Shown here piece after piece: positions 27,362-36,102 of a stretch of DNA of 64,000 nt. The notes under the pieces were generated by a model, which saw only the letters and a list, made by a program, of their open reading frames with translations, searched no databases and was not told where the DNA came from. Position numbers and translations under genes: made by a program. Position 1 is the stretch's first letter. Each line of letters starts with the position of its first letter. This DNA comes from Dyella_A sp050749815 (lineage in GTDB: Bacteria > Pseudomonadota > Gammaproteobacteria > Xanthomonadales > Rhodanobacteraceae), in contig NZ_CP192735.1 of NCBI RefSeq assembly GCF_050749815.1, positions 2,294,001 through 2,358,000 on the forward strand, written 5' to 3'.

Positions 27362-28068
27362 CGGTCGGTCGCCATGACTTGGAAGACAGGCCTGGCCTGG
27401 GCGCTGTCGGTATCCGAACCATAGAACTGCAGCTTGAGCTCCACTCGACGACTGGCGTCTTTGGTGGACTTGGCACCGTTGAACGACACGCCACCGGCCA
27501 GAAACAGATCCCGAACACGCTGAAGCTGCTGTGGCGTCAGAGAAAGATCGGTATTGCGCTGCGGATCCAGGAGCAGACACATCACCCATTCCGAGCGCTC
27601 GAGGCTCAGATGAAGGTTGTACAGGTAGGAACCATCGGTGTCGGTGAAGCCCTCAATGACGACCTGCTTGAGCCACTTGCGGCCCAGAGGATCATCCGCG
27701 GCTTGAAGCACCACCGGGACCAGCCGAGCCAGCGCCGGACCTGCGGCGGGAGGGAGGTGGTAGTCATCGTGGCCGAACCGCCCGGTTTCGCCGAAGCTGA
27801 TGCGGTTGTCTTCGCAGTCCACCTGAACCACGCCGTCGCCGGCCAGCCGGCCCTGGATATTGCTGCAGATCTGCTTGATCTGCTTGGCACGAACGACCTC
27901 TTTGTTCTCGACCTGTCGAACCTTGTGCGTGATGGCCACCATGGTGACGGCCATGGCCGCGAGGAACAGCGTCATCATCGCGGTCATGAGATCGGCGTAA
28001 GAGATCCAGAAGGGCTTTTCCCCCTCGCTCTTGCCTGTGCTGCTGCGTCTTACGGCTTTGGCGAACAT
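27346..28068 (-). CDS. zorB: Zorya motor subunit ZorB (MotB/OmpA type)
   Basis: 240 aa. A short cytoplasmic N-terminus, one membrane helix (residues about 24-46) with the ion-path Asp26 in the YADLMTAMM motif, then a periplasmic OmpA/MotB domain that binds peptidoglycan (VVIEGFTDTDGSYLYNLHLS). With five ZorA it makes a MotAB-like, ion-driven rotary complex that senses phage infection. Asp26 is the same position reported as essential in E. coli ZorB. Two cysteines (C68, C85) stand in the periplasmic part. It follows zorA after two bases. Confidence 0.95.
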   Translation of the reverse strand: MFAKAVRRSSTGKSEGEKPFWISYADLMTAMMTLFLAAMAVTMVAITHKVRQVENKEVVRAKQIKQICSNIQGRLAGDGVVQVDCEDNRISFGETGRFGHDDYHLPPAAGPALARLVPVVLQAADDPLGRKWLKQVVIEGFTDTDGSYLYNLHLSLERSEWVMCLLLDPQRNTDLSLTPQQLQRVRDLFLAGGVSFNGAKSTKDASRRVELKLQFYGSDTDSAQARPVFQVMATDRCMLR

Positions 28069-28070
28069 CG

Positions 28071-29948
28071 TCAGCTCGCCGCATCCACGGACTCGGCGAT
28101 CTCCTCGAAGGCGCTCTTGAGCATGCCGACCGCATCGCTGAGTTGCTTGTTGTACGTGGCAAGGTTGTGTTCGAGCGCCTGGCTGACGCCCGCACCGAAC
28201 TTCTCGACCATCTCCACCAATTTGTCCCGAACCTCATCGGTCAGCGACGTGAGCGACTGCCCGGTCTGCTCGGCTTGTTGAGTCAGACGACGCAAATCCT
28301 CGAGCATGCCACTCCGGGCCTCGCCCTCGGCCTGAACCAGCTTGCCGAGCCCCTCGAGCCGCGACGTCGCAGTTCCGAGGGAGCCCGTGGCCGTGCTGAG
28401 CGACTGTGTCGCACCACTCAGGACGTTGCTGGATTGGGCAATCTGCTGCGCCGACTGGCCAAGCCCCGACTGCAGTGAGGACATCTTTTCGGTCAGAGTA
28501 CCAAGGCGCTCCACCGCCGCGCGCACGCCGTCCAGCGCCTGCCCAACAGCCAAGGCGCCCTCCTCAAGACCCGAGATCGCCTTGGTGGATACCTCGCCCA
28601 GCGACGTCGCCAGAGCGATCCCTCGCTCCTGCGTCTCGCGATTGCTGTTGGCCAGCTGGTCGACCCGGTCGTGCATCGCCTCCATGAGCGCTACGACCGA
28701 CTGCTCCGAACGCTGACTCATGCTCTCCTGCTGACGCGCCACCTCCTTGACGGACGACTCAACCTGAGCAAGGAGGTTGTTCATGCTGGTGGTCGACTGG
28801 CTGGCCTGGAGGCGCTGCTGCTCGCCCATCTGTTCGATCAGGTCGCGCACGGCCTGCTGCATGCCCGAGGTCGACTCGCCGCTGACCCGCTGCATGTCCG
28901 TAACCAGCGAGCGCATGGCCGCCTCAACCTGAGCCATGGACTGCGCCGAGGTGCGCATCATCTCGTTGAGCCCGTCCATCTGGCCCCCAAGCGTTTCCTG
29001 CATCTTGTCGATGAAGGCACGCATCAGCGTCTCGATCGCGGTGGTCGCCATGCTGGTCTGCTGACCGCTGGCGGTGCGCACCGTGTCGGCGATGTGAGCG
29101 AGAGGCTCCTTCAGGCTCCCCTCGATCCGCTCACCGATCTCGGTGGAAAGCTGCTGGGTGGCCGCGATCTGACGCTCTGCAAGCTGTGTCAGCAGTTCCT
29201 TCAGATCCTGGACCAGGCTCTCCTTCAACTGACGGGTCTGCGTGGCGTTGTCCTGCGACGAGCGCAGCAGATCCGACAGGTACTCCTCGCCGACGCCAGC
29301 ACGGAACAAGCCATCCAGCTTCTGCGACACCCGGCCGACCCACTTGGAACAGGCGGCGTAGATCCATTTCTCGGTGACGGTGACGGTCATCGCCAGGATG
29401 ATCGCCATCATCGAGAAGGAGAAGGCGTGCAGCACATGGCTGAAAAGCCCGCTCAACCCCACCTTGAGCGCGTCCGCATCCACATCGGGATTGAACGCCA
29501 CGAGGCCTTGGATCAGCCCGTTGAACGTGCCGATGATGCCGAGGCCGGTAAAGATGCCAGGCAGGTGCTTGAAGTATTCCGACCCGATCCTTGGATCAAC
29601 CGTGGTTTCCAGGTTGATGAAGGATTCCGAGGGGACGGTGGCGCGGACATCGCGCACTTTGCGCTCACCATCACGGATGTCGTACTGGTTATGGAGCGTT
29701 TCTTCGTACTCGCTCCAGGCGTGATGGCATGCCGTGCCATCGAACACCTTTTCGAGCTCTCCCCGCAGCGTGGGGCGAGGCTTGTTGGCGAGGGCCTCGA
29801 TGCGCTCGGCAACGGTCTTGAGCTGTCGCCGAAGCAGCAAGCCACGGGTGGCATAGCGCCACAGATAGTCGAGCAGCAGCACTGCCGAGATCACGGCCAG
29901 CGCGACCACGAGAACGCCGCCTGCCAGGACGTCGTGAATAAAGTTCAT
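28071..29948 (-). CDS. zorA: Zorya motor subunit ZorA (MotA/ExbB type)
   Basis: 625 aa. An N-terminal membrane helix (HDVLAGGVLVVALAVISAVL), the MotA/TolQ/ExbB pair of helices (FTGLGIIGTFNGLIQGL near 150; SFSMMAIILAMTVTVTEKW near 195), then a long cytoplasmic helical tail (about 225-625) rich in Gln, Ser and Glu with heptad character. Known ZorA forms a pentamer with such a tail, thought to carry the signal to ZorC/ZorD. The tail is shorter than I recall for the E. coli protein. Start is the ATG at 29946-29948 behind a GGGGGGAAT site; the frame is open 16 codons upstream. Confidence 0.95.
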   Translation of the reverse strand: MNFIHDVLAGGVLVVALAVISAVLLLDYLWRYATRGLLLRRQLKTVAERIEALANKPRPTLRGELEKVFDGTACHHAWSEYEETLHNQYDIRDGERKVRDVRATVPSESFINLETTVDPRIGSEYFKHLPGIFTGLGIIGTFNGLIQGLVAFNPDVDADALKVGLSGLFSHVLHAFSFSMMAIILAMTVTVTEKWIYAACSKWVGRVSQKLDGLFRAGVGEEYLSDLLRSSQDNATQTRQLKESLVQDLKELLTQLAERQIAATQQLSTEIGERIEGSLKEPLAHIADTVRTASGQQTSMATTAIETLMRAFIDKMQETLGGQMDGLNEMMRTSAQSMAQVEAAMRSLVTDMQRVSGESTSGMQQAVRDLIEQMGEQQRLQASQSTTSMNNLLAQVESSVKEVARQQESMSQRSEQSVVALMEAMHDRVDQLANSNRETQERGIALATSLGEVSTKAISGLEEGALAVGQALDGVRAAVERLGTLTEKMSSLQSGLGQSAQQIAQSSNVLSGATQSLSTATGSLGTATSRLEGLGKLVQAEGEARSGMLEDLRRLTQQAEQTGQSLTSLTDEVRDKLVEMVEKFGAGVSQALEHNLATYNKQLSDAVGMLKSAFEEIAESVDAAS

Positions 29949-30015
29949 TGGATTCCCCCCGCTACCGGTTCTGTCAGGAACCAGCGGTACTGCCATTACT
30001 ACACCATTGGAACGG

Positions 30016-30762
30016 TCAGACCGCTCCTCTACTGGAACAACTGCTCAGACGCTTCCATGCCATGCCGCTGACGATGCCCCAGTTCCCTTGCGAGTTTGGA
30101 CGCCGCCAGCGGGGTACTTTCATTTTCCTGAGCGCTTCAAGCGCGTCTGGGAAGCTGTCCACTCGGATCTCCTCGCCTTTAGCCCCGATCGTGAACTGAC
30201 CGGCCTTCAGCAAATGAGGTCCGAACCAGGTTTGATCCTTCGCTACCGGGACCAGAGGATCCCCTAATGCCATGGACGCATCAGACGTTACAGTCACGGA
30301 GCGTGCGCCTGCTTTGCAGGTGGCGGAGGCCACGGCCCTGCCTGCAGCGAAGGACCGGTCGGTCTCCGCGGCAGAGTTTGAATCAATCTGCGTGAGGACC
30401 TGGGCAGTCGTAGCCTCATCCAGGTCTACCCAGATCACCGCCCCTGGTGGATGGCGGTACCGAACCGGCTGAGGCAACGGGACGCTGTCAGCCAGCTCCC
30501 AGGCGACGTTCCACGCCATGGCCCGGCCACTACGGAACTCTTCCAGCGGCACGCGATGGCGGTCAAGGGAGGCCTCAAGCTCGGGCAACGAGAACGGGCC
30601 ATGGGTTGCCGTCACCTGCGTGACACCCACCACCTGGCCGCTGCCTTTTCGAATGAGTGCAATCAAGCCTCGACGCAGTGTGTGCCGACTCCGCATCTCC
30701 CAAGTCTTCTGGCCCTCAAGGATCAAGCCGATCCAGGGCTCATCAATGACCAGTCCCTTCAT
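30016..30762 (-). CDS. ASCH-domain protein upstream of Zorya
   Basis: 248 aa. The first 110 residues form an ASCH fold, a PUA-like RNA-binding domain: VIDEPWIGLILEGQKTWEMR carries the PW and GxKTWE signature, and GVTQV and the IWVDLD strand follow. The second half is unassigned; it contains a compact end domain (WFGPHLLKAGQFTIGAKGEE, then DALEALRKMKVPRWRRPN) that looks like a separate small module. It stops 67 bases before the zorA ATG on the same strand and is probably the promoter-proximal gene of the Zorya operon. ASCH domains bind RNA or modified nucleotides; the role beside Zorya is unknown. Confidence 0.8.
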   Translation of the reverse strand: MKGLVIDEPWIGLILEGQKTWEMRSRHTLRRGLIALIRKGSGQVVGVTQVTATHGPFSLPELEASLDRHRVPLEEFRSGRAMAWNVAWELADSVPLPQPVRYRHPPGAVIWVDLDEATTAQVLTQIDSNSAAETDRSFAAGRAVASATCKAGARSVTVTSDASMALGDPLVPVAKDQTWFGPHLLKAGQFTIGAKGEEIRVDSFPDALEALRKMKVPRWRRPNSQGNWGIVSGMAWKRLSSCSSRGAV

Positions 30763-31134
30763 GCCATCTCTGTCGCCGCCATGGCGAACAACCTCCGAAC
30801 TGCAGGCGCGTACTTATGCATCAATCAGGGAAGTTCGACAAGATTTTACGTGCCAAGCAGCTTGCGCGGCTGAGCAGAAATCACCTGCCCCCGCGATCAC
30901 GCGCATGATCTATCCACCTTAGAAGAATACTAGCGGCACTCGGTCTCACATCTTTAGACGGTAGCCATCAGTCGCAAAAAGGCGCCGTGGCGGTTTAGAT
31001 TTTCCGCTCGGTCATTTACCTCATAGGCGTATGGTGCTCTGGAATTTGGTGAGGATGAATGCTTTCCCAAATCCAATACATCCAGGCAATTTGGTCGATG
31101 CTTGGATTATCCCACATGGTGATGAGGCTTTGGC
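30763..31134. other. Intergenic interval before the ASCH-Zorya operon
   Basis: About 370 bases of lower-GC DNA between the hipA stop and the ASCH gene start. No convincing gene, RNA or repeat was seen. Its position and AT-rich stretches make it the likely promoter region of the ASCH-zorABCD operon; no operator could be assigned. Confidence 0.5.
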
Positions 31135-32463
31135 TCAGTGTTTAGCCAGCAGGTCAGAGCGACCGATGACTTGACGCTTCGTCTTGACAGGCTCTGGTTC
31201 CGAAAACTCGGTGTATGCCTCGCCCCAGGACATGCTGCCCAAGGCATAGACCCGCTTGTCGCGGAGTCCTTCAAGGCCTTCCTGCCAGGCGCGCAGCATG
31301 CGCTTGCCGATCTCGGTGAATTCGGGGTGCTCGGCCATCGCTGCGCGGACCTGAGAGCCGACGTCAGCCATGGCATCACCGATCCGTTCAACGATAGCGG
31401 CCTGCTCCCGTGGCGGTAGGCCGAAGGTGGCGGCGATGAAGGTCTGCAGGCTCTTGCCCGGGTTCCAGGTCTTCTTGCCCATGAAAGAGATGCCCGGAGG
31501 GTTCTTCACGTAGTCGGGATAAGCGGCCGTGGTGATCATGTCGTAGGCGGGCGCCAAGTGCACGTTGTCGTGACGGGTATAGAGCAACGCCAGGTTCTTG
31601 GCGTGGCAGTCGGCATTGCGCACGGCGTAGCTGAGCAGCAGCAAGCTCGCCATCTGGCGGAACACGTCCGTGCGGTTCGCTGCCGGCACGTGGTCGCGCA
31701 CGGCCTTGGCGATGCGCTCCCAGGTGGTTTCGTATTTGGCTGCCGGGCGCAGGCCAAGTAGCGCGCAGAAGTCCTCCATACCCCAGTGGCGGGCTCCATG
31801 TTGGTCCACGTCGAAGCGAGTGACGACGAGTGCTTGGCCGTCAAGGGAGACTTCCGTTACCGCGGCAGGCATGACCTGGCGCACGACCTGCATGCACAGG
31901 TGCTCGTTCAAGGCAACGAAGGGCAGTCGCTGCGAAGAGCCTTTGATGATGTGCCTGTGAGTGAGCAAGGTGACCTTCTTGTGCGGTCCGAGCTGGACAT
32001 GTTCGGCCGCATCGTCGAGGAACTTTGGCACCACGCCTGATACGCCACTGGTCGCGTGCCGACGCACCAGTTCCGCAAAGGCTTCCTCTGAGTTGTCGCC
32101 CTGTAGCAGGGCTGCAACGTCCACTGGAGTGGCGGGCTCATCCAGCCTCGCGCCAGCTGGGGCCACCTGGACACGCCCGATCATGTTCCGGCCGATCACC
32201 GACAACAGGGCCATGGGACTGGCGCCGATATGGGGGCCGAATTGCTCCTGTAGCACTTGGAGCAGGTACCCCTCGGGAAGGTTCATCTGGAAGATGGGGT
32301 GCAGGACATCGTCCCAGACCCAGGGGTCACGTCGAACGCGCATGGTCAGTGACACGAAGTCGTCTGTGGCGACGTCATCGTGATACGTCATGGTGCTTTT
32401 GAAGTCGCCGACCGCTTCCAGCGTGGCCACTTCGCGACCGAGTACATGCACGGCCAAGCTCAT
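31135..32463 (-). CDS. hipA: HipA-family toxin kinase
   Basis: 442 aa serine/threonine kinase toxin of the HipBA type; E. coli HipA phosphorylates glutamyl-tRNA synthetase and causes dormancy. The N-terminal subdomain has HPIFQMNLPEGYL (residues about 55-67), followed by SGVVPKF, HIIKG (nucleotide-binding lysine region) and the catalytic loop NADCHAKNLALLY near residue 285 with the Asp and Asn of the kinase core, then YDMI. All key residues appear present. It overlaps hipB by 4 bases (ATGA). Confidence 0.92.
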   Translation of the reverse strand: MSLAVHVLGREVATLEAVGDFKSTMTYHDDVATDDFVSLTMRVRRDPWVWDDVLHPIFQMNLPEGYLLQVLQEQFGPHIGASPMALLSVIGRNMIGRVQVAPAGARLDEPATPVDVAALLQGDNSEEAFAELVRRHATSGVSGVVPKFLDDAAEHVQLGPHKKVTLLTHRHIIKGSSQRLPFVALNEHLCMQVVRQVMPAAVTEVSLDGQALVVTRFDVDQHGARHWGMEDFCALLGLRPAAKYETTWERIAKAVRDHVPAANRTDVFRQMASLLLLSYAVRNADCHAKNLALLYTRHDNVHLAPAYDMITTAAYPDYVKNPPGISFMGKKTWNPGKSLQTFIAATFGLPPREQAAIVERIGDAMADVGSQVRAAMAEHPEFTEIGKRMLRAWQEGLEGLRDKRVYALGSMSWGEAYTEFSEPEPVKTKRQVIGRSDLLAKH

Positions 32464-32717
32464 GCTTGCCCCCCGCGCTCGCGGCGCAGCTCATCCAATG
32501 AACCGGATGATCCCGACTCCACGAACTGAAGCTCCATGTCGAGCGCCGCAAGCACCGCTAGCAACTTCCGCGAACCAAGCTCAGCCAGCTTGCCCCGTTC
32601 GAAGCGGGACAAGGTTTCCTGTGGAATGCCAGCACGCAAGGCGACGTCGCCTTGCTTCAAGCCAAGGGCACGCCGCCGAGTGGCTACAGCTTCGCCAAGT
32701 TCCAGCACGGTTTGCAT
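32460..32717 (-). CDS. hipB: HipB-type antitoxin / repressor
   Basis: 85 aa Xre-type helix-turn-helix protein: RRALGLKQGDVALRAGIPQE, then TLSRFERGK, is the classic HTH, followed by a beta-forming ELQFVE tail that would dimerise and bind HipA. The frame is open upstream to 32864, but the ATG at 32715-32717 (MQTVLELGEAV) fits the family and lies just after the palindromic operator. Expected to neutralise HipA and repress the pair. Confidence 0.92.
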   Translation of the reverse strand: MQTVLELGEAVATRRRALGLKQGDVALRAGIPQETLSRFERGKLAELGSRKLLAVLAALDMELQFVESGSSGSLDELRRERGGQA

Positions 32718-32718
32718 T

Positions 32719-32774
32719 TTGATATATATATCAATGTTTCGGCGCCAGGCCCAATTATTTGATGTAAACGTCAA
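32719..32774. promoter_or_regulatory. Two palindromic operators of hipBA
   Basis: TTGATATATATATCAA (32719-32734) is a perfect 16-base palindrome ending one base before the hipB start codon. TTGATGTAAACGTCAA (32759-32774) is an imperfect version with the same TTGA and TCAA ends. Their centres are 40 bases apart, about four helical turns, so two HipB dimers would sit on the same face. The first also contains a TATATAT -10-like element. Confidence 0.75.
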
Positions 32775-32937
32775 ATTTGCAACCCTGCGTCGCAGAAACT
32801 CGGTGCGACCGCGTACCGCCAATACCAAGGACCTTGGAGGCGCGCAGCATTCATGCCAGTGCAAAAAATGGGCTTATCCAAGCGCCTTTGCGGCGCAACC
32901 TCGCGGTGCCCAATCGGGGCGATGACGAGAAGATGAG

Positions 32938-33120
32938 ATGGCAAAGGGAAGCAACGGATCAGGTAGCGGCCGGTCGGCGGGCCCCGGTACGGGCGGCAAG
33001 ACCGCACCAACTGGTAGTCGCGGTCGCGGCCCGGGCAATGCCCGTGCGGGGTGGCCCTCGGGCAATCACGGCATGAAATCGGGCGTCAATAGAAGCACCG
33101 GCCCTGCTCGCGGCCGCTAG
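32938..33120 (+). CDS. Small Gly/Ser/Arg-rich hypothetical protein
   Basis: A 60-aa product, MAKGSNGSGSGRSAGPGTGG at the start, very rich in Gly, Ser and Arg, with no hydrophobic segment. It would be disordered and basic. It is divergent from hipB and convergent with the next gene, whose stop lies one base away. A weak GAGAAGATGAG stretch precedes the ATG. I do not recognise a family; low-complexity reading frames can arise by chance in GC-rich DNA, so it is tentative. Confidence 0.4.
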   Translation: MAKGSNGSGSGRSAGPGTGGKTAPTGSRGRGPGNARAGWPSGNHGMKSGVNRSTGPARGR

Positions 33121-33121
33121 C

Positions 33122-34252
33122 TCAAGGGTTCAGCAACCAGTCCGGCGGGGCTGCATCGTCGCTCGGCCTCGCCGGTGCGTAGCTGTCAGCGTGGCGCGCC
33201 CACCATTCCAGATATGCCTCACGCCAGCCCGCGCGATCCAAGTGGCCCTTGGCCGCCGGATGATCGGGCATAAGGAGGGTTAAGAGGTGGGCCGCCACGA
33301 GATACGGCTCAGCGAGATCAGCAGCAACGTTGAGGGCATCGGGGGACGTGTCGGGCGTCCAGAACTGGGAGTAGACCAGTGTCTGGAATGCCCGACGCGT
33401 CATCGGATGTTTCCCACTTCTCAACGCCTGGATGAAGCGTGATCCATCGCCGACGAAGGATCTCGAGAGTTCCGCGCGCACACCCATTTCGGCGACCGTT
33501 GGCGATGTGTCTGGCCAGTGGCCATTTCGGACCCGGTGTCCGGCCGAGCCGACAAAGTCCACCAGACGGGCAATGGGATCCATGGGCCGCCTCCGCACGC
33601 GGGCTGCCGGCTCAGGCCTCGCGAGAAGTGCGGCAAACCGAGGACGCCGCCCCATCGAATCAGAGCCGGTCACCTCGGTATTCCAGCGACCCAACTCATG
33701 GTCAAGAGCCGCTAAGAGCGACAGCGTCATATGCGCGCGGCGGGTCAATACGAGCTCAAGCAGGGCTCGCTCGTCGTCGCCTGGCAGCTCTTGGAGCGGG
33801 CGACGTAACCCTGACACAGAGAGCGACGCAGAATAGGCCGGACCGAGATGGGGATCCCGGCGGAGCTTGGACAAGGCTTCCGCGACACTGCAATCCCCCA
33901 GCTCGAATAAGTACCGATCCGACGCATCCAGCTGCGCGACCAGCTCTCTCGTGGCGGGGGCGCATTTGTCGCCAAGCAGACCGAGTCCGTAGACCATCAT
34001 CGCCGAAACGCCTTCAGGCATCCGGTCCTTGCAGAACTGATAGTCGGCGTCGGTAGCGCCGCGCTTTCGCAAGGATCCCAACATCAGCGAGTCGACATGC
34101 GCCTGAACTCGCGCGCTCGAAGCGAGCATCGCCTCGTAAGCGCGGCCGCGTTGAAAGGTCATACGACTCAGGCCAGTCGCGTACTCAAAGTACGACGCGG
34201 GCGAAAGACCCAGTAGCTTCTGCACGACTTGGATATGTAGGGAGAGCAGCAT
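33122..34252 (-). CDS. Hypothetical protein, unrecognised
   Basis: 376 aa, predicted largely alpha-helical, soluble, no signal peptide or membrane segment. The N-terminus MLLSLHIQVVQKLLGLSPAS is followed by a helical region and YGLGLLGDKCAP, and it ends APPDWLLNP. It starts a long reading frame clean of stops with ordinary codon use, and is convergent with the small gene at 32938-33120. I recognise no motif. Its place between hipBA and the recombination module makes it island cargo; defence or regulation are open possibilities. Confidence 0.6.
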   Translation of the reverse strand: MLLSLHIQVVQKLLGLSPASYFEYATGLSRMTFQRGRAYEAMLASSARVQAHVDSLMLGSLRKRGATDADYQFCKDRMPEGVSAMMVYGLGLLGDKCAPATRELVAQLDASDRYLFELGDCSVAEALSKLRRDPHLGPAYSASLSVSGLRRPLQELPGDDERALLELVLTRRAHMTLSLLAALDHELGRWNTEVTGSDSMGRRPRFAALLARPEPAARVRRRPMDPIARLVDFVGSAGHRVRNGHWPDTSPTVAEMGVRAELSRSFVGDGSRFIQALRSGKHPMTRRAFQTLVYSQFWTPDTSPDALNVAADLAEPYLVAAHLLTLLMPDHPAAKGHLDRAGWREAYLEWWARHADSYAPARPSDDAAPPDWLLNP

Positions 34253-35690
34253 TTGAAAGCGCCACCTTGTTCTGAGGTGATCTTAAGGGCGGCCGAACTT
34301 CCCCTGCGCTGGGCACTTCACCTTGCATGGATTCTAGTCCGTCGGACAACCACCACCCAGATGTGAGAGAGGGCGGCACCGAGCAGCCGTGCCGCCGTTA
34401 TGTCTGCTTTGGGTTGCTCGTCGCCCGTTGAGCATGCAGATGGGGGCGCGCGCATGGCTGCGGGTGATGCTCTGGAAATGGGCAGTACCAGCAGAGGTAC
34501 TCAGCGGTCAGCGGAATCAATGGTCAGCCGCACCGGAATCCACGGATCGCCGATACCCGACTGATAGCAATCGAGTCGCATCCAACTGCGAGCCGATGGG
34601 CAGCGTGCTCCAGTGATTGAGATCTGGGCGCTAGCATTGGCCATCCCCGGCAGGGCCCTAGGTGAGCCACCCGCTCTAGGGCCGTGCAGCCATGCGCTCT
34701 TCGCCAGGCAGACCCGTCAGCTGGCTGACCATATGGCTTATATCCGCCACTAGGTGTTTGTCGGGCGTCGCTGAAGACCACCATGCCGCGCGCCACGTCA
34801 AACGCGTAAGTCGTCCCGTGCTTCGCTGGCTTTGTGCCTCCCGCATCGGGGTGTCGGCAAGGGCAAAGAGCGTGGGTGTTTTGGGGGCAACTCCCATTCA
34901 TCTATCTATCATGGGGAAAGGTGGTTTCCCCAATCAGGGAAGTAGCCAAGGCGAAAGCGCTGTTTCCCCTCCCATGGGGAAACACCCCCATTCCCCATGA
35001 TAGATATGGGGAAACACCCCTTTTCCCCATGGGGTCTGACCGCCATGCGACGTGTCATTTGATCTGGCCCTCGCAGGTACGACTAGCGGGGTAAGGCGAC
35101 CACTCTTACCGCAGCCTGCCTACTGACGCAGAACACGATAGCCGTGGCTGGTATGGGCAAAGCACCATGGTGCAGATTCGGATTTCGGGAAACGGCCGTG
35201 GCATGCGATGCATGAGCGCCCATGGCTTTTCCTGATGCAGATTCATGCTGAATTTTGCCGTTGGGGACTTCATGGGATCGTTTCTGCATCAGCGCAGAGG
35301 GCGCCCGCACAGAAGTATCCGTTTTCACCATGAAAATCATTGACTTGGACGCCAACGACTTTCACCGGAATCTGCACCACCTCTCAATCCAGCAGCATCC
35401 CAGACTACGACTAGCAATTCACACGAGGCGATCAAAGGACCTCGTACAGAAAGGGCACGTTCCGGGCAAGGCAGTGCAGAGCGCCTTCGACGCCAGTAGC
35501 GGTGTGCTGAGGCACCAAATCGAAACGAGCCCTTGAAACCGGGGGGTTTCCCATGCGTGCAGCGGACCAACACCACTACGGTGGATTCCCCCCTGCGGAC
35601 ATCACGGCAATGCAGAGTGTGCTGCCGAATCGATGCGCCTCTCCGACTGCCTCAGCCGACTGGCGAGCCGGCCTCCGATCAAGACACCCC
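34253..35690. other. Gene-poor interval of the island
   Basis: About 1.4 kb with no reading frame I can support on either strand. The frames present lack ribosome sites, have poor codon use and no family similarity. The only structure seen is the cluster of GGGGAA/TTCCCC inverted repeats at 34903-35030. A possible short frame around 35330-35536 (starting MKIIDLDANDF) could be a small gene, but support is too thin to call. Confidence 0.5.
34903..35030. repeat. Cluster of nested GGGGAAA inverted repeats
   Basis: Sixteen-base perfect arms at 34903-34918 and 34991-35006 (containing TATCATGGGGAA and its inverse) enclose a smaller hairpin TTTCCCC/GGGGAAA (34963-34969 with 34976-34982). A third, ATGGGGAAA/TTTCCCCAT, lies at 35006-35014 and 35022-35030. 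Six or more TGGGGAAA-type units occur within 130 bases. Possible protein-binding array, replication or recombination site, or structured RNA. Confidence 0.7.
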
Positions 35691-35906
35691 ATGGATCAAC
35701 CAAACCACATCATCGATGCTGACCACCTGCGCAAGATCAGCGGCAAAAAAAGCGTAGCGGCCATTCGTCGGTGGGCGAGCCGGCAAGGTATCCGCTGCGG
35801 CGATGGCGCCGCGGGGCCCTGGACCACACTCGAGGCCCTGAACTTCGCCCTAGGCGTACCCATGTCGCCGGCCGCCAACGATAGCTACGGTGGCGACATT
35901 TTGTGA
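35691..35906 (+). CDS. Small HTH protein, DUF4224/excisionase-like
   Basis: 71 aa from the ATG at 35691 (MDQPNHIIDADHLRKISGKK). The layout of an aliphatic start, LRKISGKKSVAAIRRWASRQGIR and a short tail resembles DUF4224-type and excisionase-like DNA-binding proteins that commonly sit just ahead of phage and island integrases, as here (integrase starts 196 bases later). An in-frame ATG at 35553 would add 46 unconserved-looking residues. Likely role: recombination directionality factor or regulator; inference. Confidence 0.6.
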   Translation: MDQPNHIIDADHLRKISGKKSVAAIRRWASRQGIRCGDGAAGPWTTLEALNFALGVPMSPAANDSYGGDIL

Positions 35907-36102
35907 CGCCTTCGGAGAGTGGCCAGTTGTCCTGGCTATCCCGCGTACCCGAGCTGACGAGGGAGATTCACCATCTCCTCGATCCAAGGGCACTACGGCG
36001 CGAATCGACAAGGCCAAAGCGCGCCGTTTGACGAAGTGTCCAGTTCGCCCCGGGGCCTCTGTCTGCCACCCAAAAGCACCACACGCAGTAGGACGCTAAG
36101 CC

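Noticed and set aside
30451..30922. Two plus-strand frames opposite the ASCH gene
   Set aside because: Shadows; the minus-strand ASCH signature is clear.
32718..32864. N-terminal extension of hipB
   Set aside because: It would run through both palindromic operators and has no HipB similarity.
35255..35536. 93-residue frame in the gene-poor part of the island
   Set aside because: No ribosome site, no family similarity and odd composition; kept only as a remark.
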